Source: Omphiscola glabra
Lineage: Eukaryota; Mollusca; Gastropoda; Lymnaeidae
Reading direction: 5' to 3'
Assembly: GCA_964017045.1 (NCBI GenBank)
Contig: OZ024795.1
Span: forward strand, 30,294,366 to 30,358,365
Length of the DNA: 64,000 bases
A model generated the notes under the pieces. It saw only the letters and a list, made by a program, of their open reading frames with translations. It did not search any database and had not been told where the DNA came from. The translations under genes and the position numbers were made by a program. Positions 47,511 to 58,379 of this stretch are shown piece after piece; positions within the stretch are counted from its first letter, which is position 1, and the number at the start of each line of letters is the position of its first letter.

Positions 47511-48151
47511 AAAGAATGATAGTGAGCCATCCACACCACTCAGAGAAATGATGAGATCTAAGGTGAAAACGAAAATTCAAAAGAGACGGACCAGTTGACA
47601 GTTGTCAAAATACTACGTCATCCCTTCCATGCCGAGGTTGTTTATAGTAAATAAAATTCACATCCAGTTTCACTTTTTACCTCAACGAATGCGCAATTTA
47701 CCGTAATAAACCGCAATCCATACGTCTGAAAAGTTCGGTCAATGCCACTGTCTATTTGCTCAAAATAAAATTGAAACATATTGGTCAATAATGTATATAA
47801 ATATATCTTATTTTCTCACAGAGAAACTATTTTTATTGAAACATAAACGAATTTGGTTAAAAATCCAAACAGATGCATTGATTAATGTGTTCAGTGACAC
47901 ACCAGGTGTAACGCACGAGGAATAAGTGCCGATATAACTTTAATACATGTAAAGAAAAGGGATACTTTACGGTGTGTCTTTCTTTATATTTTTAAGCTCT
48001 TCATGTCTTTTTAATCACCTTTCTGGAATGGTTTTCCATAGGCGCTTAGCACTGATCGTATAAAGAAACGTAAAAAAAACATTGAATTTAAAAAAGTTTC
48101 GAATGATGTAATTTTTAAAAATATTTATAGATGTATTTTTTCAATAGGAAA
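47511..48151. other. AT-rich non-repetitive stretch
   Basis: Nothing recognised. Confidence 0.5.
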
Positions 48152-48553
48152 GTGATGGGGTTCACAGACTATATGACATTGCAGGAGAGTGAAAAGGTGG
48201 GGGGGGGGGGTTCATAGACTACATGACATTGCAGGAGAGTGAGGGGGGGTTCATAGACTATATGACATTGCAGGAGAGTGAGGGGGCTGGGTCATAGACT
48301 ATATGACATTGCAGGTGAGTGAGGGGGGGTCATAGACTATATGACATTGCAGGAGAGTGAGGGGGGAGTCATAGACTATATGACATTGCAGGAGAGTGAG
48401 GGGGGAGTCATAGATTATATGACATTGCAGGAGAGTGAGGGGGGTTCATAGACTATATGACATTGCAGGAGAGTGAGGGGGGGTTCATAGACTATATGAC
48501 ATTGCAGGAGAGTGAGGGGGGTTCATAGACTATATGACATTGCAGGAGAGTGA
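48152..48553. repeat. 38-bp minisatellite with variable G run, about 10-11 copies
   Basis: The unit is CATAGACTATATGACATTGC then AGGAGAGTGAG followed by four to eleven G. G-run length is the main variable between copies. Confidence 0.96.
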
Positions 48554-48648
48554 GCTCGGTAAACATAAAATATGTTATGAGAAAAGAACGCTATACTTTG
48601 GGATTTTTGAAAGACAAGCAAACAAGTTATAATAGGTTTTCTCGTGGA

Positions 48649-48817
48649 TAACCATAAGCCTCTGAAAACCATAAGCCTCTGATAACCATAAGCCTCTGAT
48701 AACCATAAGCCTCTGATAACCATAAGCCTCTGATAACCATAAGCCTCTGATAACCATAAGCCTCTGATAACCATAAGCCTCTGATAACCATAAGCCTCTG
48801 ATAACCATAAGCCTCTG
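48649..48817. repeat. 17-bp minisatellite (AACCATAAGCCTCTGAT), 10 copies
   Basis: Nearly perfect; only the first copy differs (CTGAA). Confidence 0.97.
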
Positions 48818-49032
48818 CCCTATGGGAAAAAAACAGTGGGGGAATATGGGGTACAACCTCAACGTTACACAGATATTGTCAACGGTCGGTCCAGTCAGTT
48901 CGGTCAATTAAATGGGGGAGTGGGGTGTGAACTAGTAAAAACAAAAGAGCGCCTGCATAATAATACTTATCTAAGTATTTCTAAATTTTGAATCATGGGG
49001 CGCTTCTTAACTGCTCTCTATCTCTCCCTCTA

Positions 49033-49675
<643 letters not shown>

Positions 49676-50059
49676 TTTTGTCTTAAGACAAGATGTCAGT
49701 AGACGGTGTGTTAATCATTTTGTCTTAAGACAAGATGTCAGTAGACGGTGTGTTAATCATTTTGTCTTAAGACAAGATGTCAGTAGACGGTGTGCTAATC
49801 ATTTTGTCTTAAGACAAGATGTCAGTAGACGGTGTGTTAATCATTTTGTCTTAAGACAAGATGTCAGTAGACGGTGTGTTAATCATTTTGTCTTAAGACA
49901 AGATGTCAGTAGACGGTGTGTTAATCATTTTGTCTTAAGACAAGATGTCAGTAGACGGTGTGCTAATCATTTTGTCTTAAGACAAGATGTCAGTAGACGG
50001 TGTGTTAATCATTTTGTCTTAAGACAAGATGTCAGTAGACGGTGTGCTAATCATTTTGT
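49676..50059. repeat. 42-bp minisatellite with 14-bp palindrome, 9 copies
   Basis: Each unit begins TTTTGTCTTAAGACAAGATG, containing the perfect palindrome TTGTCTTAAGACAA, and continues TCAGTAGACGGTGTG[T/C]TAA. The only visible difference among copies is GTGTTAATC versus GTGCTAATC. Fourteen codons per unit keeps one plus frame open. Confidence 0.97.
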
Positions 50060-50152
50060 TTTCTACAAGTATGTACTGACTTGTATTTTAAAAAATAAAT
50101 AGGGGCAAATTCCTTCCTTTCATACATTATATAGCTTTCATACCGCGTAGCT

Positions 50153-50331
50153 CAGTGGTTCTCAATCTTTGGGGGTCGCGCGACCCTTTCTCAGGGGTCA
50201 CCTAAGACTATCTGAAAAAACATGTTCTATAGTTATGAAGTAGCGCCGAAAATAAGTGTGTGGCTGGGGGTCGCCACAACACGAGAAACTGTATTAAAGG
50301 GTCGCGGCATTAGGAAGGCTGAGAACCACTG
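50153..50331 (-). mobile_element. SPIN/Charlie-like hAT MITE, copy 2
   Basis: CAGTGGTTCTCAATC at the left and GCTGAGAACCACTG at the right form the inverted termini. Flanks GCGTAGCT (50145-50152) and ACGTAGCT (50332-50339) match at 7 of 8, the hAT duplication length. The body is the reverse of copies 1, 3 and 4 (GGGGTCGCCACAACACGAG, GTATTAAAGGGTCGCGGC). Confidence 0.93.
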
Positions 50332-50339
50332 ACGTAGCT

Positions 50340-51207
50340 GATAAACGTAGGTAAATTAAAGTATATTAAGTTTTACAGAAAAAAAAAAACACGAGAAGCG
50401 ATAGAGAATAATTTTGTAAGTTAAAATGAATGTATAATTATTTAAATTTTATGTCAATAATTAATGGCAAGAAAACTTCGATTACAAAAGTTTCCTAAGC
50501 GTCCAATACTGCCCTTTAGCAAGAACAAATCTCATATTACAGTTTCACGTTTTTCTGAGTGTCTTACGAGACAACCAAGGCACGTGCACAATCTATGACA
50601 CACAATTAGCCTGGCGTACTACAATGAACCTCTGCCCTATCTGAGTGTACTTGTGCGTAGACTTGCCGTAGTGGATCGCTCACACTAACGCGCGGGCCCG
50701 TCACGTAGCCGTTCCTATGTCAAAGCACATGCTTACCTATCCCCCCCCCCCCCCAATCTCCGTCCAGGCCTATTCATCTACCATCAGACCATGGGGCAGG
50801 CGGGTATAAATCCGTGTTTTACCTGTATCAAATTTACTTTCCCCCCAGTGGTAGCGCGGCTTCAATAAGAGTTATCTCCACATTGAGTGCTGATGTTGGT
50901 GCACGAGATTGGATGCTCTGTGTCTAATCATGGATTAATTATTACCGTGTTAATTTTTTCTTTTTCTCCTTCAACTTTCGGTGGACTATAGACATGGGGA
51001 TTTACGTAAGTAATGCATTAGGTATAACTGGGTTTAACTTAGGTCCTAGCTATCGGCAATTGCGCAACCCACAATTTGAGTTCTTCCAAAAATAGACCCA
51101 TTTTAACATAGACTTCAAGAGAAACTCTATTCAATTTTGTGGGTTTATGATGTTATGAGGTTTTTAATATATTTTAATTTTTTCCCCTTTGTTCTATTAT
51201 TGTATTT
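50340..51207. other. Non-repetitive stretch
   Basis: A 14-base C tract lies at 50741-50754. No gene recognised. Confidence 0.5.
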
Positions 51208-51215
51208 CTCTACAG

Positions 51216-51384
51216 CAGTGGCTCTCAACCTGCCTAATGCCGCGACCCTTTGGTACAGTTCCTCGTGTTGTGGTGACCCCTAACCCTAAAATTAATTTCG
51301 TTGCTGCTTTATAAATATTTTTTTTCCGATGGTCTTAGGCGACCCCTGTGTAAGGGGTCTGGGCCCACAGGCGGAGAACCACTG
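51216..51384 (+). mobile_element. SPIN/Charlie-like hAT MITE, copy 3
   Basis: CAGTGGCTCTCAACC at the left and GGAGAACCACTG at the right. Flanks CTCTACAG (51208-51215) and CTCTATAG (51385-51392) match at 7 of 8. The body has CCGCGACCCTTTGGTACAG, GTGTTGTGGTGACCCC and GATGGTCTTAGGCGACCCC. Confidence 0.93.
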
Positions 51385-51392
51385 CTCTATAG

Positions 51393-52076
51393 ATGTGTGT
51401 CATTTGTCCCGTCCTGGCTTTTGGTATAGTGCTCAATAAAGCTGTTCAACTCACCAATGTTTCACAAACACTAAGAATTAATGATTACAGTTAATTGTTT
51501 TGTACTCCTGGATGTGTTCAGCGTTGCTTGAGTTATTGGCTTCATGTTAACAAATTATACTCTCTACCAGAGGCGTCTACACAGCCGGGGGGGGGGGGGG
51601 AGAGTGAGAGAGAGCGAGCAGTTGCTTCCAATCTGCCTGCGTTATGAATTTTTCCATGGAATACAATAATGTGACAAAGAAAACAATAAAATGACTCAAT
51701 ATATCGTTATTATATTTTTTGATTTGGGCGGGTGTGGGGATGTCGTTAGGGGGAAAATAAAATATTTGACAGGCTTCCGAAGGGAATTAAAGTTTCACTG
51801 TCAGGTTAGAGCGACAAGCGTTTTCTACCTTCAGCCACTCCGATTTTCAATGTATTGAAGAATTTTAAGATATGAAACCAAACATAAATATGTTAAGCTT
51901 ATAAAAAAAATAATGTTTAAATAACAACAGGATTAAATCATTTACTTGGCTGAAAAATGTGAAAAAAATTTGTTGTCGACTTTATCATTGAATAGTCAAC
52001 CAAAAAAACAAGCTCTAAAATATGTATTTTTACTGTAAATTATTGTAATTTTAGTGGACTTTCTAATGAAACGCCA
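51393..52076. other. AT-rich stretch
   Basis: A 14-base G tract lies at 51587-51600. No gene recognised. Confidence 0.5.
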
Positions 52077-52178
52077 ATGACTGACATGAACCCCAAGTGG
52101 CTGACATGACTGCCCCAGTGACTGACATGACCCCCACGGTGACTGACATGACCCCCCCCCCCCAGTGACTGACATGAC
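52077..52178. repeat. About 20-bp tandem repeat (TGACTGACATGACCCC...), 5 copies
   Basis: GTGACTGACATGACCCC with varying C-run length between copies. Confidence 0.9.
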
Positions 52179-52768
52179 CCACGTTAATTCCAGGTAAATC
52201 GTGCCAAAAAAAAAAAAATTAAATTGTGTAACATTTCGTTCCCCGACATCCAGATCTTTATATTGAACACCCCTAACAAATAAGGTGCATCTGCACTAAA
52301 ACAGAACCGCTCATGAGCATCGTTAGACTGGTGCGAATTTCTGGTGTAACTTTAATGTGAAACCCCCTTTTTAAAAAATAAGTTTTTTTTTGTTTCACTT
52401 TTCTCTACTGAGTCCATTTTTAATGTTGCGAAGTATATTTCCACTTCCAGACGGCTTCATTAAAATGGCAGTGTGTCTTAATATGGTTTCGTAATATGGT
52501 ATCTTAAAGTTCCGAAAAGAAACCACAAAAATACCTTCTGAATTAGCCAGTTTTTGAATGACATGTCTTAAAGGTATCTTTTTTTTTTTAATTTTTAATT
52601 ATATTTTTGGCGTCAACTTATTTTACCTCCAAATGGAAACTACAGTCTGAGTAGTTATAACATGGTGGGTTTTTAACGAATCAAACAGTCATATTCCACA
52701 AAGTGTTACATATTACGCTTAGGGATTCCAGCCTAAACAGACTGATCACAATATATCCAGAACGACTC

Positions 52769-52769
<1 letters not shown>
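52179..52769. other. AT-rich stretch
   Basis: Short T and A runs; no gene recognised. Confidence 0.5.

Positions 52770-52828
<59 letters not shown>
52770..52828. repeat. 59-base poly(A) tract
   Basis: An uninterrupted A run of 59. It could be the tail of a decayed retro-insertion, but upstream sequence is not recognisable and no target duplication is seen. Length may also be a sequencing artefact. Confidence 0.85.
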
Positions 52829-52829
<1 letters not shown>

Positions 52830-52837
52830 AGAATATT

Positions 52838-52972
52838 CCATACCCAAAAAAATCCCACCCCAGCAAGATCCCACCCCAACAAGATCCTAACCCGAAAATA
52901 ATGATCCCATCCCAACAAGATCCCACCCAAACGAGAGTGATCCCACCCCAATAAAATCCCACCCTAACAAGA
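52838..52972. repeat. Degenerate 14-16-bp repeat (ATCCCACCCCAACAAG)
   Basis: About eight irregular copies directly follow the poly(A) tract. Confidence 0.85.
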
Positions 52973-53455
52973 TGACACTTAAACAGTGAACCTCTCACTC
53001 CCCCTTTCTTCGCTCCACCAGACAATGCCTTTCTCTGATGAATAATTTTGGCGCCCGGAGTTGACATAGCAACCTTGACCTCTTGAATAATTTATACCGA
53101 CCGTTTGACACAGTTCTCGACCAGATCACGCGACTTGTTCTTCCGAATCATCATAGTGACGTGGCTGTCTCTACATTTGCTTCTTGATGGCCCTAATAGA
53201 AACTATTCGATTCATATCTGCTTTTGCGCATGTTTTCTTCCTCTTTGTTTCCTTTCTTTCCATAAGAATTCTTCCCGCACTTCTTGCCAGTCTTATGTAA
53301 TTTTTTTTGGTAAACCTCTTGACGACGTTTTCCTATAAAATGAAATCTATTTCACAGCTCTCGGCTCTAAATAATGTGGTTTTTTTAATTCGCATCGATG
53401 GGATTTTCCTTTCTCTTTTGTGACATGATTCTCCGCATTTCCTAAATGTCTATAT
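52973..53455. other. Non-repetitive stretch
   Basis: Nothing recognised. Confidence 0.5.
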
Positions 53456-53607
53456 CAGTGGTTCTCAACCTTCCTATGGCCGCGACCCTTTAATACAGTT
53501 CATCGTGTTGTGGCGACTCCAGGCCACAAAATCATTTTCGTGGCGACTTCATAACTATAGAGCATATGTGTTTTAGGTGGTCTTAGGCGACCCCTGGGAA
53601 AGGGTCG
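53456..53607 (+). mobile_element. SPIN/Charlie-like hAT MITE, copy 4, right end missing
   Basis: CAGTGGTTCTCAACCTTCC starts the copy. CCGCGACCCTTTAATACAG, GTGTTGTGGCGACTCC and GGTCTTAGGCGACCCC follow. Homology stops after GAAAGGGTCG, so the right terminus has been lost. Confidence 0.88.
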
Positions 53608-53734
53608 ATGTTGTTATTACATGTTGACTCTTCGCTTCATATATTACTTAGAAAACGTGTAGTTTCTTGTTTCTCTAAGCCATCGCCTAATTGTTACAAC
53701 CTTACTCATATTCCTAGATACTTATAAAACTACC

Positions 53735-54020
53735 GTGTCCTACCCAAACTGATCCCAAACCATCTTATCCCCCCCCAAACCATCTTATCAAAAATCATCT
53801 TTCTTTAAATCATCTTATCCCCAAACCAACTTCCCCCAAACCAACTTATCCCTAAACGTCTTACCCCAAACCATATGATCCCAGCCATCTTATCCCAAAC
53901 CATTTTATCCGAAGCCTTCTTTCTTATCAACACGCCATCTTATCACAAACTTTCGTATCCTCATCCATCTTTTTCCAAACCATCTTATACCCAAACCATA
54001 TTTTCCCACACCATCTAATC
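53735..54020. repeat. Degenerate CCAAACCATCTTATC repeat
   Basis: About 18 imperfect copies of CCAAACCATCTTATC with indels. Confidence 0.88.
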
Positions 54021-54454
54021 TCCAACCGTATTTTGTTCGCCCTGCCCATGTCTTGACATCTGTAGGGTCGTGTATGTTTCTCCACGTGTTTCTGGTCCAT
54101 CTCCATAATGACATAATTTGTGACGGCGTGTCAACACGTCGCATTGAGTTTACACACTTGATACTTTAACACAGCAAACTTGCACTCCAAGGGGGGAGGT
54201 TCCAGCAAGTCAGACCGAATCTAGATGGTGGTCAGTTTGGGGTTCAGGCTGTAGTATTTAGTGGAGGGTTGGTTTCGTAAATTTGTTAAAATGGCAATCA
54301 ATTTTGGGGACGTTAAAAGCGCTTGTTACGTTCAATGGCTTACGAAAAAAAGCTGGGAAAGCTAAATGGTAAATTTTCTGGCCTGAATTTTGCGAAGGGC
54401 GGAAAAACACGTTATCACTCCTGAGGTAGGCAATGCAATTTTTCCACTGTGAAG
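54021..54454. other. Non-repetitive stretch
   Basis: Nothing recognised; a first, diverged unit of the next array may lie at 54430-54454. Confidence 0.45.
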
Positions 54455-55070
54455 CCAGTGAGGCAATGAAGTTTGTCCACTGTGAAGGCAGGCAGACAAT
54501 GCAGTTTGTCCACTGTGAAGGCAGGCAGACAATGCAGTTTGTCCACTGTGCAGGCAGGCAGACAATGCAGTTTGTCCACTGTGGAGGCAGGCAGACAATA
54601 CAGTTTGTCCACTGTGAAGGCAGGCATATAAGGCAGTTTGTCCACTGTGAAGGCAGGCAGACAATGCAGTTTGTCCACTGTGAAGGCAGGCAGACAATGC
54701 AGTTTGTCCACTCTGAAGGCAGGCAGACAATGCAGTTTGTCCACTGTAAAGGCAGGCAGACAATGCAGTTTGTCCACTGTGAAGGCAGGCAGACAATACA
54801 GTTTGTCCACTGTGAAGGCAGGCAGACAATACAGTTTGTCCACTGTGAAGGCAGGCATATAAGGCAGTTTGTCCACTGTGAAGGCAGGCAGACAATGCAG
54901 TTTGTCCACTGTGAAGGCAGGCATATAAGGCAGTTTGTCCACTGTGAAGGCAGGCAGACAATGCAGTTTGTCCACTGTGAAGGCAGGCATATAAGGCAGT
55001 TTGTCCACTGTGAAGGCAGGCAGACAATGCAGTTTGTCCACTGTGAAGGCAGGCAGACAATGCAGTTTGT
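54455..55070. repeat. 33-bp minisatellite, about 19 copies
   Basis: The unit contains CAGTTTGTCCACTGTGAAGG then CAGGCAGACAATG. The variant CAGGCATATAAGG occurs five times, and at the right alternates with the common type every second unit (two-unit, 66-bp expansion). Eleven codons per unit keeps long frames open on both strands; none has flanking coding sequence. Confidence 0.97.
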
Positions 55071-55593
55071 TCATGAATCAGTGGCCCAATGTTACTCAAG
55101 TTTTCCTCGAATTTTTCCGAGCTTTAGTCTTAGTGAAAAGAAGCTCTTCGCTCAAATGAGGTTCTCATGTCCTTATGACATACCCTGAAGTTACCTTCGT
55201 ACATCTCGGATTCAAATGTACAGTTCTACTTGATGACATCATGATCCGTACATTCCTTACTAAGTTTTGGATCAGACTAGCAGGCCACCTTCGAACTCAC
55301 CGTGACCCCCCCCCCCAAAAAAAAAACAACAAACACAAACAATGGATTACAAGATGGTCCTAGTCGATCTTGACGGACGAACATCAACAACAACTTAGTA
55401 TTGGATTTTACTTTTTTTTTGTTTTTAAGTCAACAAAATCCAAATTAAAAGCTAAATCTAAAAATCCATTTTTATTTTCTTATCTCTCGCCAACGATTTC
55501 AGGAGACCATGACAAAGTCTTTTCGTGCAATGCTACAAAGAAGAACTTTTTTTTTTTTTTTTAGTTTCCCCTGGATAAACATCACAAATAGCG
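55071..55593. other. Non-repetitive stretch
   Basis: C9/A9 junction near 55308-55326 and a T run at 55547-55561. No gene. Confidence 0.5.
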
Positions 55594-55702
55594 CGACCAA
55601 ATCTTAACAGTGACAAAATCTTAACAGTGACAAAATCTTAACAGCGACAAAATCTTAACAGCGACAAAATCTTAACAGAGACAAAATCTTAACAGCGACA
55701 CA
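55594..55702. repeat. 17-bp minisatellite (CAAAATCTTAACAGTGA), 6 copies
   Basis: Copies differ at AGTGA/AGCGA/AGAGA. Confidence 0.95.
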
Positions 55703-55944
55703 CGTGTCAGTCAATAAATACGTTTAAAACGTCGAGCAGCTGCATTCGATTATGAAAAGACATTTTGTAAGGATTGATACAATCATTAGATGATAGGATT
55801 TAGCCCCCATTCGGTCTCGTGTCTTAGTTTATACTAATCAATTTTTATTGTGCTTCATTGAAATAAATCACGGGATGAGAAGTTTCAGATGGCTCTCATT
55901 GTATCGAGTTACAGGCTGATCGTTTATCACTGACAGGATGGGGG

Positions 55945-56062
55945 CTGTTTAGACATGTTTCGAACTGTTTAAGCTGTTTAGGGCTGTTTGGGGCTGTTAG
56001 GACTGTTTAGACATGTTTTGAACTGTTTAAAGCTGTTTAGAGCTGTTTGGGTCGGTTAGGGC
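55945..56062. repeat. Degenerate CTGTTTAG-rich repeat
   Basis: GGGCTGTTTAG, GACATGTTTTGAACTGTTTA and related phrases recur; a ~50-bp segment appears twice. Confidence 0.8.
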
Positions 56063-56137
56063 CCCTTTTATACGCCCCAGGTAGGAAAAAGAAGACAGGT
56101 GGGAGAAGGGATTTGAAGGTGGGGGGTTGGGGTAATC

Positions 56138-56592
56138 CAGTGGTCGGCAAATCGCGACTCGCGAGCCACATGCGGCTCTTTAGTGACCTGAATGCGGCTC
56201 AGCCAGTCGGCCACAAATCGGATTGGACTCCGAAAAACATGGTTCTTGAAAAAAATTTGGCTTTCAACATTTTTTTAATCGTCCTGCTGCTGATTTTTTG
56301 GCTCTTTTGACTAATGAGTTTGCCGACCACTTTTAACTAATGAGTTTGCCGACCACTTTTGACTAATGAGTTTGCCGACCACTTTTGACTAATGAGTTTT
56401 CCGACCACTATTGACTAATGAGTTTGCCGACCACTTTTAACTAATGAGTTTGCCGACCACTTTTGACTAATGAGTTTGCCGACCACTTTTGACTAATGAG
56501 TTTTCCGACCACTATTGACTAATGAGTTTGCTGAACATTTTTGACTAATGAGTTTGCCGACCACTTTTGACTAATGAGTTTGCCGACCACTG
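56138..56592 (+). mobile_element. hAT MITE whose right terminus became a minisatellite
   Basis: The left end is CAGTGGTCGGCAAATCGCG and the right end is GAGTTTGCCGACCACTG, sharing a 14-bp inverted terminus CAGTGGTCGGCAAA. GGGGTAATC lies directly before (56129-56137) and after (56593-56601), a target-type duplication. The left body (GAGCCACATGCGGCTC) is ordinary MITE sequence without transposase; the right 288 bp are tandem copies of the right terminus. Confidence 0.85.
56305..56592. repeat. 26-bp minisatellite made of a transposon terminal repeat, 11 copies
   Basis: Each unit is TTTTGACTAATGAGTTTGCC then GACCAC, i.e. the last bases of the surrounding MITE. Variants TTTTAACT and GAGTTTTCCGACCACTATT recur in the same order with a five-unit (130-bp) interval, so a block of five was duplicated. 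Confidence 0.96.
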
Positions 56593-56755
56593 GGGGTAAT
56601 CCAGTGTTTTTTAGAGGTCTGAGATTTCATACTCACCTATTGATGAAGGAGCGGGAAATTGTACGATCCTATTCGAGTGACCCAAGTAAAAGATGTCTTC
56701 ACGCAATCTCCTGTACGGAGAATCACTTGTCTTCTGATGAAACTCCATAGTCATC

Positions 56756-58379
56756 AACAACCCAGTTCCTTGTTGTGAAGCTCGTTAAACAACCCAGTTC
56801 CTTGTTGTGAGGCTCTTTAAACAAACCAGTTCCTTGTTGTGAAGCTCGTTAAAGAACCCAGTTCCTTGTTGTAAGGCTCGTTAAAAAACCCAGTTCCTGG
56901 TTTTGAAGCTCGTTAAACAACCCAGTTCCTTGTTGTGAAGCTCGTTAAACAACCCAATTCCTTGTTGTAAAGCTCGTTAGCAACCCAATTCCTTGTTGTG
57001 AAGCTCGTTAAACAACTCAATTCCTTGTTGTGAAGCTCGTTAAACAACCCAGTTCCTTGTCGTGAAGCTCGTTAAACAACCCAGTTCCTTGTTGTGAAGC
57101 TCGTTAAAGAACCCAATTCCTTGTTGTGAAGCTCGTTAAACAACCCAATTCCTTGTTGTGAAGCTCGTTAAACAACCCAATTCCTTGTTGTGAAGCTCAT
57201 TAAACAACCCAATTCCTTGTTGTGAAGCTCGTTAAACAACCCAGTTCCTTGCTGTGAGGCTCGTTAAACAACCCAGTTCCTTGTTGTGAGGCTCGTTAAA
57301 CAACCCAGTTCCTTGTTGTGAAGCTCGTTAAACAACCCAGTTCCTTGTTGTAAAGCTTGTTAAACACCCCAGTTCCTTGTGAAGCTCGTTAAACAACCCA
57401 GTTCCTTGTTGTGAGGCTCGTTAAACAACCCAGTTCCTTGTTGGGAAGCTCGTTAAAGAACCCAGTTCCTTGTTGTGAAGCTCGTTAAAGAACCCAGTTC
57501 CTTGTTGTGAAGCTCTTTAAACAACCCAGTTCCTTGTTGTGAAGCTCGTTAAACAACCCAGTTCCTTGTTGTGAAGCTCGTTAAACAACCCAGTTCCTTG
57601 TTGTGAAGCTCGTTAAACAACCCAGTTCCTTGTTGTGAGGCTCTTTAAACAAACCAGTTCCTTGTTGTGAAGCTCGTTAAAGAACCCAGTTCCTTGTTGT
57701 AAGGCTCGTTAAAAAACCCAGTTCCTTGTTGTGAGGCTCGTTAAACAACCCAGTTCCTTGTTGTGAAGCTCGTTAACAACCCAGTTCCTGGTTTTGAAGC
57801 TCGTTAAACAACCCAGTTCCTTGTTGTGAAGCTCGTTAAACAACCCAATTCCTTGTTGTAAAGCTCGTTAGCAACCCAATTCCTTGTTGTGAAGCTCGTT
57901 AAACAACTCAATTCCTTGTTGTGAAGCTCGTGAAACAACCCAGTTCCTTGTCGTGAAGCTCGTTAAACAACCCAATTCCTTGTTGTGAAGCTCGTTAAAC
58001 AACCCAATTCCTTGTTGTGAAGCTCGTTAAACAACCCAATTCCTTGTTGTGAAGCTCATTAAACAACCCAATTCCTTGTTGTGAAGCTCGTTAAACAACC
58101 CAGTTCCTTGCTGTGAGGCTCGTTAAACAACCCAGTTCCTTGTTGTGAGGCTCGTTAAACAACCCAGTTCCTTGTTGTGAAGCTCGTTAAACAACCCAGT
58201 TCCTTGTTGTGAAGCTCGTTAAACAACCCAGTTCCTTGCTGTGAAATTCGTTAAACAACCCAGTTCCTTGTTGTGAAGTTCGTTAAACAACCCAGTTCCT
58301 TGTTGTGAAGCTCGTTAAACAACCCAGTTCCTTGTTGTGAGGCTCGTTAAACAACCCAATTTCTTGTTGCGAGGCTTGT
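56756..58379. repeat. 32-bp minisatellite, about 51 copies, with about 0.83-kb block duplication
   Basis: The unit contains CCAGTTCCTTGTTGTGAAGC then TCGTTAAACAA. The rare variant GGCTCTTTAAACAAACC occurs at 56811 and 57639 (828 bp apart). The rare CCTGGTTTTGAAG follows at about 56897 and 57788. A run of CCCAATTCC units is repeated in each half. The right half carries about two extra units. Confidence 0.98.

Noticed and set aside
47158..47580. Leucine/serine-rich membrane-like ORFs on the minus strand
   Set aside because: Artefact of the (GA)n-rich purine tract.
54362..55188. ORFs of 219-251 codons on both strands
   Set aside because: They are produced by the 33-bp (11-codon) repeat. Flanking extensions are short and unrelated to any family.
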